Source of the DNA: JBBQXY01 sp051004815
GTDB lineage: Bacteria > Chloroflexota > Ktedonobacteria > Ktedonobacterales > Ktedonobacteraceae
Direction of reading: 5' to 3'
Length of the DNA stretch: 38,090 bases
NCBI GenBank assembly: GCA_051004815.1
Contig: JBPCJY010000143.1
Span: forward strand, 1-38,090
Part shown: positions 1-7,355 of the stretch, piece after piece
Numbering within the stretch: the stretch's first letter is position 1
Layout of the letters: every line of letters begins with the position of its first letter
The notes under the pieces: model-generated
What the model saw: the letters and a program-made list of their open reading frames with translations, nothing else
Told to the model about the DNA's origin: nothing
Database searches by the model: none
Translations under genes and position numbers: made by a program

Positions 1-818
1 CTTTAGACCTCCGTGATGAGACGATCCGGAGGCAAAAGACTGATTGTTTCAATCCCAGACGGGAAGCCGCAGCCCTTTAGACTGGCCGATGAATGGGACA
101 TTGTACCTGATTCATCAAGAGGTTTCAATCCCAGACGGGAAGCCGCAGCCCTTTAGACCAGCGAAGGGCAAGAGCCAAGCGGTGCACATTTTGACGTTTC
201 AATCCCAGACGGGAAGCCGCAGCCCTTTAGACCACAGCCGGCAAACAGTATTAAACACTGCAAGTAAGAGTTTCAATCCCAGACGGGAAGCCGCAGCCCT
301 TTAGACAATCCATACCCGGTGGCATGAAAGTCAACGCACTAGTGTTTCAATCCCAGACGGGAAGCCGCAGCCCTTTAGACCCGATATAGATCGTGACCCT
401 CGCGGTATCGCCTTTTGTTTCAATCCCAGACGGGAAGCCGCAGCCCTTTAGACAGCCAGAGGCGGGCAGGAGGGGCGTACTTGGTAATGGTTTCAATCCC
501 AGACGGGAAGCCGCAGCCCTTTAGACGGTACGTATGCAACCTGGAGCAGCTCGCACAGAGCGGTTTCAATCCCAGACGGGAAGCCGCAGCCCTTTAGACG
601 CCCGTATCTATCCCAGGTCGCAGTGGAGTACCATTGTTTCAATCCCAGACGGGAAGCCGCAGCCCTTTAGACATCGAGGACGATGTAGGTGTCGTTGTGG
701 AGCCTCGCGTTTCAATCCCAGACGGGAAGCCGCAGCCCTTTAGACGTCGACCTTGACAAGCCACCATTCTAACGCTGTTTGGTTTCAATCCCAGACGGGA
801 AGCCGCAGCCCTTTAGAC
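1..818 (-). CRISPR. CRISPR array, 11 full repeats plus one partial
   Basis: A 37-bp direct repeat occurs without a mismatch at 46, 122, 196, 270, 344, 417, 490, 563, 636, 709 and 782, and positions 1-8 are the tail of another copy, so the array continues left of the window. The 11 spacers are unique: five of 37-39 bp on the left, then six of exactly 36 bp. On the plus strand the repeat starts GTTTCAATCCC and ends CCCTTTAGAC. Read on the minus strand it ends ATTGAAAC, the usual 5' handle of processed type I/III crRNAs, so transcription is inferred to run leftward. The short stem CCC-GTCT-GGG lies just before that handle. A promoter on the minus strand right of 818 supports this orientation. 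No cas gene is present, so the subtype is not assigned. Confidence 0.97.
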
Positions 819-830
819 TGCTACCCTTGT

Positions 831-859
831 AGTATAGCATGAGAAGCCGCTTTATGCAA
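831..859 (-). promoter_or_regulatory. Promoter of the CRISPR array (leader)
   Basis: On the minus strand a -35 element TTGCAT (854-859) and a -10 element TATACT (831-836) are separated by exactly 17 bp. Predicted initiation near 824 lies only a few bases before the first leader-proximal repeat (782-818). This fits leftward transcription of the array as judged from the ATTGAAAC repeat end. Confidence 0.7.
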
Positions 860-952
860 TAGTTTCCGAGAGCCTCTTTACAGCAGAGTTTTATAAGAAC
901 AAAAATGCGGACACATTTGGCCCTGTTTCACTGTCAATCGGCCTGTGGTGTC

Positions 953-998
953 TTCCGAGAGCCTATGCATAGAAACGTCATCCCTGAGGCTCTCGGAA
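953..998. repeat. 12-bp inverted repeat in the CRISPR leader region
   Basis: TTCCGAGAGCCT (953-964) and AGGCTCTCGGAA (987-998) form a perfect 12-bp inverted repeat with a 22-base loop. A third, direct copy lies at 864-875, immediately upstream of the array promoter. It could be a protein-binding site or an RNA hairpin; nothing follows it that looks like a U-tract. Confidence 0.6.
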
Positions 999-1196
999 AG
1001 CTGTTCAATTCCTATAGATACCCTCTTCGTTCCTACAGTGTAGCAACAGATGTAGCAACGCCAAAGATATTGGGCGAACTACAGCGAACGGCAATAAGAA
1101 AAAAGGCTGAAATTAAGCACAAAGAGAACGGCAGCGAACGACAATAGACACACTCAGCCGTATCCCGTATGCGCTACCTTATGCCCTTTTTACCTC

Positions 1197-1232
1197 GCCT
1201 CAAGCCAGTTTACAAGCGGCTTGAGGCATTTT
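1197..1232 (+). terminator. Hairpin, possible rho-independent terminator
   Basis: GCCTCAAGCC (1197-1206) pairs perfectly with GGCTTGAGGC (1218-1227) around an 11-base loop and is followed by ATTTTG on the plus strand. The T-tract is short, so terminator function is tentative. No T-tract follows on the minus strand. Confidence 0.45.
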
Positions 1233-1294
1233 GTTACTGCACATCTTTTCCCCAATGTAGCAACGCGCTTCAGCGTGAATACCTCTCCGACCAC

Positions 1295-1591
1295 TTATAA
1301 TACTTTCGCATTGACTTCGTAGACTTCCCGCGTAGGAGGCACTGATAGGTTATCCTTAAATTTGTCAAGCTGCTCCTGATAATATCCACTTGACTCTCCC
1401 GCAAGCATCTCGTCTTCTGTTTCCCAGAAAGTGATCGAAATGCCTCTGCCCTTACTACGATCTATTAGATGAAGAAGTCCTTTGAATCCCGGCTGCTGCA
1501 TCGTTGCAGGTACAACAGACTCATTATACAATTGGATGACCGCATCCTCTTTATCGGCTTCAACGTGAGTAAAGACAACTCGTGCGTACAT
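1295..1591 (-). CDS. ABM-family (antibiotic biosynthesis monooxygenase-like) protein
   Basis: This 98-residue protein has the dimeric alpha/beta-barrel pattern of the ABM superfamily: an N-terminal strand (YARVVFTHV), a helix with a VVPATMQQPGFKG turn around residues 26-38, then strands HLIDR and ISITFWET and a helix. Family members are small monooxygenases, haem-binding proteins or stress proteins, so the substrate is unknown. The start at 1591 is chosen because the minus strand has a GGCAGGA Shine-Dalgarno-like element directly upstream; an in-frame ATG 24 bases earlier lacks one. It stands alone between the CRISPR leader and the divergent kinase gene. Confidence 0.75.
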   Translation of the reverse strand: MYARVVFTHVEADKEDAVIQLYNESVVPATMQQPGFKGLLHLIDRSKGRGISITFWETEDEMLAGESSGYYQEQLDKFKDNLSVPPTREVYEVNAKVL

Positions 1592-1895
1592 ATGTCCTGC
1601 CTTTCTGAACCCCATTCCTGATTTTCAAGACTTTTTGAACGACACAGTCCCTCTGCACTCACAACACGCTTCTTTATACAGAGAAGTTTCTTATGCATCT
1701 CCATGAATTTTGCTCCAGAATACCAATAAATGCAGCGGTACTTTTCATTCACCCTTGGAAGCAGTGAGACATGAAAGGCAACGCATCTATTACCCCGTCT
1801 TGAACGTGACTTAGTAGGTAACGTTTTTTTTACATACAGTAATCTGATGAGTGAGCACAAGAAATAGAATAATTCTGGAGAGTCGTAGTTCAATC
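1592..1895. other. Divergent intergenic region, duplicated upstream of second kinase
   Basis: No gene is seen in this stretch. From about 1759 onward it is nearly identical to 4490-4642 upstream of the second kinase gene: both contain GAGACATGAAAGGCAACGC, a GTGACTTAGTAGGTAACG block followed by seven T, and GAATCTGGAGAG-like sequence just before the start codon. An 18-base segment is present only in the second copy. The conserved block probably carries the kinase promoter, but no clear -35/-10 pair was found. Confidence 0.6.
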
Positions 1896-3401
1896 ATGGC
1901 TGAACGCATGGGTCAACAACTGGGTAATTACCAGATCAAACGTCTACTGGGACATGGCGGTTTCGCTGATGTTTACTTGGGAGAGCATCTGTACCTGAAA
2001 ACGCCAGTTGCCATCAAACTCTTACAGGCAAAGTTGGTACATAAAAATATTCGCAACGAATTCCTCCAAGAGGCACAGACAATTGCGCACCTACTCCATC
2101 CTCATATTGTACGGGTGATGGACTTTGGCGTGGAGAGGAAAACACCCTTTCTTGTAATGGAATATGCACCTCATGGCACTCTCCGGCAGCGTCACCCAAC
2201 TGGTACAATCCTTCCACTTATAACTCTCGTTCCCTACATCAGGCAAATCGCGGATGCTCTTCAATATGCACACGACAAAGGGATCATTCATCGCGATGTC
2301 AAACCAGAAAATATGTTAGTAGGACGCAACAACGAGATATTACTGAGCGATTTTGGCGTTGCTATTACTGCCCAGCTTTCCCACCCCCCTTTCCCCAGTC
2401 AAGAGATCGTTGGGACGATAGATTATATGGCACCAGAGCAAATCCAAGGTCACGCAGTTCCAGCTACTGATCAATATGCATTGGGGATCGTGGTCTATGA
2501 ATGGCTCAGCGGCACTCCCCCCTTTTGCGGTGATGCAGGACAGAGGCTCACTCATGCCCATCAGCCTGTTCCACCTCCATCTCTCAGGGAGAAAGTAACC
2601 ACAATCTCTCCTGCCGTTGAACAAGTGGTGATGAGAGCACTGGCCAAAGATCCAGAACAACGCTTTCCGAATGTACAAACATTTGCCGAAGCACTGGAAG
2701 AAGTGGCTCGTAAAGAGCCGCCCCAGATAGCCGCTCCTACCAGGGGAATCTCTGTTCAATTGGATCCGCTTATTCCAACTCTCAAGGTCTCCCCTCCGGC
2801 TTGGGGACAACAACAGACAGAGAAAGCCATGCAAGTTACTTCTCTTTCCCCACAACAAACAGAGGTCGCCCATCCTCCCCAGGCACGGCAGACATCTGGC
2901 ATCCCTAACAACTTGAAGCAGAAGCCCTCATTACGCAGGCGTCTTCAGATAGCTCTCATCGTCGGCAGTATCGCGGGTCTATTGGGTGCCTTCATGCAAG
3001 TAATCCTTGTCCTCTGGAATGTCTCTCTATTACAAGAAGCAAGCAGGCAGATTGCTGAAAACAAGTTGGCGATTAACGTCGCTTTTGCCATGCTCGGTGT
3101 TGAGAGCCTAAATATCCTTATAGGACTCCTGGGGTCCTTTATCGGCGGGATGATTGCAGGCAAACTCGCAACACGTCGTAGCGTGGGTTTCTTTACTGGC
3201 GTTATCGTAGGTGCTCTCCTCTACCTTATTACATTTCTCGTAAGTTACCTTCCCCAATACCCGATAAATACAACTGTACGGGGAATTGGGGCTGGACTCG
3301 TCGGTGGTAGTCTGGTGCTCTCTCTTGTATTTCTCTGCATCTGGATCGTCATGGGCGGTTTCATCGGTTTATTAGGTGCACGTATCACAACAGGCAAATA
3401 A
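1896..3401 (+). CDS. Ser/Thr protein kinase with four-helix C-terminal membrane domain
   Basis: This is a 501-residue Hanks-type kinase. The glycine loop is GHGGFADV (19-26), the ATP lysine K41, the catalytic loop HRDVKPEN (132-139), DFG at 152-154 and APE near 179-181, so it should be active. The kinase domain ends near residue 270, followed by a Pro/Gln-rich linker to about 340. The C-terminus holds four predicted membrane spans (about 350-374, 402-424, 430-452 and 464-494) instead of PASTA or other sensor repeats, so it may sense within the membrane; this is inference. ATG 1896 is preferred, with GGAGAG 13 bases upstream; an in-frame GTG at 1851 is an alternative. Residues 1-31 are identical to the kinase at 4643. 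Its stop faces the membrane protein gene at 3414. Confidence 0.93.
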   Translation: MAERMGQQLGNYQIKRLLGHGGFADVYLGEHLYLKTPVAIKLLQAKLVHKNIRNEFLQEAQTIAHLLHPHIVRVMDFGVERKTPFLVMEYAPHGTLRQRHPTGTILPLITLVPYIRQIADALQYAHDKGIIHRDVKPENMLVGRNNEILLSDFGVAITAQLSHPPFPSQEIVGTIDYMAPEQIQGHAVPATDQYALGIVVYEWLSGTPPFCGDAGQRLTHAHQPVPPPSLREKVTTISPAVEQVVMRALAKDPEQRFPNVQTFAEALEEVARKEPPQIAAPTRGISVQLDPLIPTLKVSPPAWGQQQTEKAMQVTSLSPQQTEVAHPPQARQTSGIPNNLKQKPSLRRRLQIALIVGSIAGLLGAFMQVILVLWNVSLLQEASRQIAENKLAINVAFAMLGVESLNILIGLLGSFIGGMIAGKLATRRSVGFFTGVIVGALLYLITFLVSYLPQYPINTTVRGIGAGLVGGSLVLSLVFLCIWIVMGGFIGLLGARITTGK

Positions 3402-3413
3402 GCATTTTCTCTG

Positions 3414-4280
3414 TCAAGAAGAGTTGGGTTCTTCTATCATCAATGTTTCATCGCTGGGAAGGCCCGTATCTCTCTCTACTCCTTTAGAGCTTGCAACATC
3501 TGTACGTTTCGATGACCAAGCTGAAACTCCTAACCATCCAAGTGTAAGAAAGAGCACAACAGCGGTGATATTCCCGAAGAATGATGGGATCGAGGTAAAA
3601 AATTGGCAGAGCACGTTCAAAAGGGTGAAGACGATCAGCAAAGCACCAGGAGGAGTGAGTTTGCCATCTCTGCGCGGCAAGGCCAAACCCAAGATGCCGC
3701 TACCAATGGTGAGTGAGCCACCTGAGAGGCTGAAGTGGCCCCACCATGCGAGCTTGTCAATCGTGGGAATGTGGAGTTGAATCAATGCTTTATTCACTAA
3801 GGCAATGCCATTAGCCATAGGAATATGGGCAGAGGGAATATGTGGAACGGCTCCTGGAAAAAGACTTTGGAGAAACGAGCCTCCCAAGCCGTTCAAGCTT
3901 GAAATAATTTTATTGAGCTGATCCTGTGTAGTTGTTGCCGGTCCATTAATCGTCGAAGCGATCGTGTTCGCCAGATTGCTTAAGAATGGTACAAGTATCC
4001 AATCAAGCGCGACCGTGGCAATAATCAAGAAGAATCCGCCGAGGAGGAGCAGATTGCTGCCGACGAAGCCGAAACCATTGACCTGGTCTGAAACTGATGC
4101 AAACGTGGAGAGACCAATGAGCAAAATGAGGGTGCCGACAACGATAAGACCCAGCGAGGGATACCATAAAGAACTCAACACATCAGTAGTTAGTGCATTG
4201 ACGATCTCGCCCAATGCCGCAAGGATGCTCCCGACGATCATGAGCATTGCACTAAACCGCAGCTTTCGCTGAAGAAACAT
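3414..4280 (-). CDS. Multi-pass membrane protein, function unknown
   Basis: The 288-residue protein has about six hydrophobic spans (roughly 10-30, 40-60, 72-100, 180-201, 210-230 and 233-256). A polar, Ser/Asn/Thr-rich loop of about 80 residues lies between spans three and four, and the tail is charged and Ser-rich. I recognise no family. The start has an excellent AGGAGG eight bases upstream. It converges on the first kinase with a 12-base gap and lies just upstream of, and divergent from, the second kinase, so it could be a partner or target of either; that is only positional inference. Confidence 0.8.
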   Translation of the reverse strand: MFLQRKLRFSAMLMIVGSILAALGEIVNALTTDVLSSLWYPSLGLIVVGTLILLIGLSTFASVSDQVNGFGFVGSNLLLLGGFFLIIATVALDWILVPFLSNLANTIASTINGPATTTQDQLNKIISSLNGLGGSFLQSLFPGAVPHIPSAHIPMANGIALVNKALIQLHIPTIDKLAWWGHFSLSGGSLTIGSGILGLALPRRDGKLTPPGALLIVFTLLNVLCQFFTSIPSFFGNITAVVLFLTLGWLGVSAWSSKRTDVASSKGVERDTGLPSDETLMIEEPNSS

Positions 4281-4642
4281 GGCTGGACCTCCTGCTGTTT
4301 AAGCGGCTGCTGTTTAAACGGCTGCTGTTCTATCATTCACCTATGTAATATCCTTCCGAAGAGAACACGAAAGAACATGCATCATCGTGTCAGATGCTTC
4401 TATGTATAGCTTGATGATTATGGTCATTCTGCTGGCCTCGTTCAAAGAGAACACGCCTTGAGCAGCGTTGACACTCACGCTGAACTGGAGGCAGTGAGAG
4501 ATCAAAAAGTGATGAGACATGAAAGGCAACGCATCTATTACTCTGTCTTGTACGTGACTTAGTAGGTAACGTTTTTTTAAATACAGTAATCTGATGAGTG
4601 AGCAGAAGAAATAGAATAGTTCTGGAGAGTCGTAGTTCAATC
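4281..4642. other. Divergent intergenic region before second kinase
   Basis: No gene is seen here. The left end has a short tandem repeat (4292-4330). The right part (about 4490-4642) duplicates the region upstream of the first kinase, with a poly-T run and a TCTGGAGAG ribosome-binding region. The middle (4331-4490) shows no recognisable feature. Confidence 0.6.
4292..4330. repeat. 15-bp tandem repeat
   Basis: Units CTGCTGTTTAAGCGG (4292-4306) and CTGCTGTTTAAACGG (4307-4321) are followed by a partial third unit (4322-4330). The repeat lies right behind the ribosome-binding site of the divergent membrane protein gene and could vary in copy number. Confidence 0.8.
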
Positions 4643-6148
4643 ATGGCTGAACGCATGGGCCAACAACTGGGCAATTATCAGATCAAACGTCTACTGGGAC
4701 ATGGCGGCTTCGCCGATGTTTATTTGGGAGAGCATATCTACCTCAAGACAGAGGCGGCGATCAAAGTGCTGCATACGCAATTGGCCAATGAGGATATCGA
4801 GCAATTCCGCACGGAAGCATTGACCATCGCCCACCTGATACATCCTCATATCATTCGCGTACTCGATTTTGACGTGGAGAATGCGATGCCTTTTCTGGTG
4901 ATGGACTATGCCCCTAATGGCACCTTGCGGGAGCGGCATCCCAAAGGTTCGCGATTGCAAGCAGCCATTTTTATGCCTTATGTGCGACAGATCGCATCCG
5001 CTTTGCAGTATGCCCATGATCAGAAACTCATTCACCGTGATGTGAAGCCGGAGAATATGTTGCTGGGGCGCAATAACGATGTGCTGCTCAGTGATTTTGG
5101 CATTGCCCTTGTGGCGCAAAACTCTCTCTCCCAGAGTACAGAGGATATGGTTATTGGCACCATGGCCTACATGGCACCAGAACAAATCCAGGGCAAGCCG
5201 CGCCCGGCCAGTGATCAATATGCGCTGGCAATCGTTGTCTATGAATGGATCAGCGGACAGAAGCCTTTTAATGGCTCTTACATGGAGATTGTGACGCAAC
5301 ACCTCTCCGCGGCTCCTCCACCGTTGAATGAAGCAGCGTTAGCTATTCCTCATGCTGCCCAACAGGTTATACAGAGAGCACTGGCCAAGGACCCTCATCA
5401 ACGCTTTGCCTGTGTGCAAGATTTTGCTGACGCGTTGGAACGAGCCTATTCGTTCAGGGAGCCAGTGATTGCTGCACCTGGAGGTGGGACAGCCACTCCA
5501 CCGCGGCACGCGTATATAGCACAACAACCGAATGGTGTTCCACCGGCCTATCAGCACAATCAATTACAAGGGCCAGGTGTTGGAAAGCATGCTCCACAGG
5601 TTTATCAAGCTATTCCTCCCACGACGAAAGTGCCGCCAGATGTTGCTGTGGGATCAGCACCGCATTTCAATACAACAGCAAAAAAGGTGGGTCGAGGCGT
5701 AAAACGAGGGGTGCGCGTTCTTTTCATCACACTTGTGCTATTGAGTGTATTAGTCTGTGGCCTCGGCTTCGCGGTGTACCATTTTTTCCAGACGCGCAAT
5801 GCACCTGTACCAGTAACTAACACTGCCGGGGCAACCGCGTTAGCTAGTGATTTTATGCAAGCTGTAGTTGGTCGTAACTATGACCAGGCATACAATGATC
5901 TTGGCCCACAGGTGTCGGGGAAAGACCAGTTTAAACAATCCGCCCAATCCGAAGATCAATGTGATGGGCCGGTCAAAACATACAGGAGTGCTAGCACCAC
6001 ACCTAATGGCAGCACTCTGGTTGAGAATTACCTTGTGACACGAGCAAAGATTGCGCAGCCCTATCATCTTACCCTTACTTTACAGGGGGATAGCTCCGGC
6101 AGATGGCAGATTACAGATTATACCAGCGACGCGCCTCTCTGCCATTAG
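4643..6148 (+). CDS. Ser/Thr protein kinase with one membrane span and extracytoplasmic domain
   Basis: A 501-residue Hanks-type kinase: glycine loop GHGGFADV (19-26), K41, HRDVKPEN (131-138), DFG (151-153) and APE (178-180) are all present. The domain ends near 268. A Pro/Gln-rich linker leads to a single membrane span (about 358-380), then a 120-residue outer domain of alternating helix and strand that resembles the NTF2-like/DUF4878 fold (an ASDFMQAVVGRNYDQAYNDL helix and a final GRWQITDY strand). That domain may sense an envelope signal. The first 31 residues and about 150 bases upstream are nearly identical to the kinase at 1896, while the rest is clearly diverged. It ends 13 bases before the convergent M24 gene. 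Confidence 0.93.
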   Translation: MAERMGQQLGNYQIKRLLGHGGFADVYLGEHIYLKTEAAIKVLHTQLANEDIEQFRTEALTIAHLIHPHIIRVLDFDVENAMPFLVMDYAPNGTLRERHPKGSRLQAAIFMPYVRQIASALQYAHDQKLIHRDVKPENMLLGRNNDVLLSDFGIALVAQNSLSQSTEDMVIGTMAYMAPEQIQGKPRPASDQYALAIVVYEWISGQKPFNGSYMEIVTQHLSAAPPPLNEAALAIPHAAQQVIQRALAKDPHQRFACVQDFADALERAYSFREPVIAAPGGGTATPPRHAYIAQQPNGVPPAYQHNQLQGPGVGKHAPQVYQAIPPTTKVPPDVAVGSAPHFNTTAKKVGRGVKRGVRVLFITLVLLSVLVCGLGFAVYHFFQTRNAPVPVTNTAGATALASDFMQAVVGRNYDQAYNDLGPQVSGKDQFKQSAQSEDQCDGPVKTYRSASTTPNGSTLVENYLVTRAKIAQPYHLTLTLQGDSSGRWQITDYTSDAPLCH

Positions 6149-6161
6149 CAGCTGATAAACA

Positions 6162-7325
6162 TCACCTGTGTGAGTAGCCCTGGCCCGTGCATTGAATGAA
6201 ACGCATTGGGTAGCGATGAAGCGATTCAATGCCGCCGGGTTTTATCCTCATCATTTCACCTACTTGTATGCCCATACGTTCGTCTTCTGTGATCACGTTA
6301 GGCTGAATCACTATGACCATGTTCTCACGGAAGACGAATGTTTCTGCTGGTCTGGCACTTGTACGGCGTGTGCGCAGGATGGGCCGCAGATAGCCGCCGC
6401 CGAAACCGTGTAGCAGGTCGTCACAAATAGTGAAGCCGGCTTGATGGATATAGTCAGCGGCGTCCAGAACTTCCTCGGAAGTTGCACCGGGACGGATTAC
6501 GTCCGCGATACGGTTAAATGCTTCAACTGCCACTTCATACATGCGCATATACGCGGACGAAGGAGGAGAACCGATGGCAAAAGGTCGGAGAATCTGGCCT
6601 GTATATCCATGGTAGTGAGCACTGATCTCGGTGATCAATACATCACCGGCCTGGAGGATGCGATTCGACTGGAGTTGTGCAGGAACACAGAGGTCAGGAT
6701 TGCTCATGGATGTTGTACCCATATAGTGTATATGGTTCTTGCCGCCTAAGTGGAGATACGCTCCTTCAACGATGGCTGCCAGGTCATTTTCAGTAATTCC
6801 TGGTCGGGCCTGCTGTTCGAGTGCCTTAATTGCCAGGTCACTGAACTGCGCTCCTATACGCAGAAACTCGATCTCCTCCTCGCTCTTAATAAGCCGGAGA
6901 TGTAAGAACTGCGGTGTGAAATCTAGCAATGTTATGTGCTGTAGTGTCCTTCTGAGCACATCATAGTGCTTGAAGGAGATAGGTCCTACCAAACCGATAC
7001 GGCTGTTCTCTAGCCCCCTCGCACGAAGATTTTCAGCAACGATAGCTGCACTATCAGGGCCACCCCAATGCACATCCGGAATATTGGCTACTTTACGAGC
7101 GTTGGGAACGTGATTAAACATCTGGATGAACAGTGTTGGCTCACCCTCGGTGGGAAAAACGAGGAATGATTCTCTTGTCGTGATGAAGTTGGAGAGGTAT
7201 AGCACTTCGTTGTATGAACTCGGCGTATTGTAGATGAGCAGTGCCGAGAGATCTGCATCGCGCATGGCTGCTCGAACAGTCGTATAGCGGCGGGAAAATT
7301 CGGCCTCGCTAAAACTTGGATACAA
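6162..7325 (-). CDS. M24-family (creatinase-like) protein lacking most metal ligands
   Basis: A 387-residue protein with the two-domain architecture of creatinase/aminopeptidase P: an N-terminal domain to about residue 140, then a pita-bread domain with HIHYMGTTSMSN, a GDVLITEISAHYHGY segment, HGFGGGY and a C-terminal GIQVGEMMRI strand. Aligned with PepP-type M24 enzymes, the first Asp ligand is Glu, the second Asp is Gln (GQILRPF), the first Glu is Gln (VIQPN) and the last Glu-Asp is Gly-Glu; only the His positions remain. A metallopeptidase role is therefore unlikely; creatinase itself is a metal-free member of this fold. The start appears to be TTG with GAGGG upstream. It is the last gene of the long minus-strand run, 30 bases after the hydrolase. 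Confidence 0.85.
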   Translation of the reverse strand: MYPSFSEAEFSRRYTTVRAAMRDADLSALLIYNTPSSYNEVLYLSNFITTRESFLVFPTEGEPTLFIQMFNHVPNARKVANIPDVHWGGPDSAAIVAENLRARGLENSRIGLVGPISFKHYDVLRRTLQHITLLDFTPQFLHLRLIKSEEEIEFLRIGAQFSDLAIKALEQQARPGITENDLAAIVEGAYLHLGGKNHIHYMGTTSMSNPDLCVPAQLQSNRILQAGDVLITEISAHYHGYTGQILRPFAIGSPPSSAYMRMYEVAVEAFNRIADVIRPGATSEEVLDAADYIHQAGFTICDDLLHGFGGGYLRPILRTRRTSARPAETFVFRENMVIVIQPNVITEDERMGIQVGEMMRIKPGGIESLHRYPMRFIQCTGQGYSHR

Positions 7326-7355
7326 AGATATAGCCCTCTCTCTTTTCTTGGTCTC

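Larger units (their letters stand above)
819..1294. other. CRISPR leader and gene-free region with repeats
   Basis: No convincing gene is present in these 476 bases; the longest open frame (905-1147, plus) has a low-complexity translation and no recognisable family. The stretch holds the CRISPR leader promoter, a 12-bp motif TTCCGAGAGCCT at 864-875 and 953-964 with an exact inverted copy at 987-998, the motif ATGTAGCAACGC at 1050-1061 and 1255-1266 with a shorter TGTAGCAAC at 1039, and a strong hairpin at 1197-1227. The repeated motifs next to the array may be leader regulatory sites, which is inference. Confidence 0.6.

Noticed and set aside
44..743. Open frames of 60-86 codons across the CRISPR repeats
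   Set aside because: They consist of translated repeats (FQSQTGSRSPLD and similar) and arise from the 73-74 base period; no ribosome-binding sites.
905..1147. 80-codon open frame in the leader region
   Set aside because: No family resemblance or ribosome-binding site, and it crosses the inverted and direct repeats of the leader.
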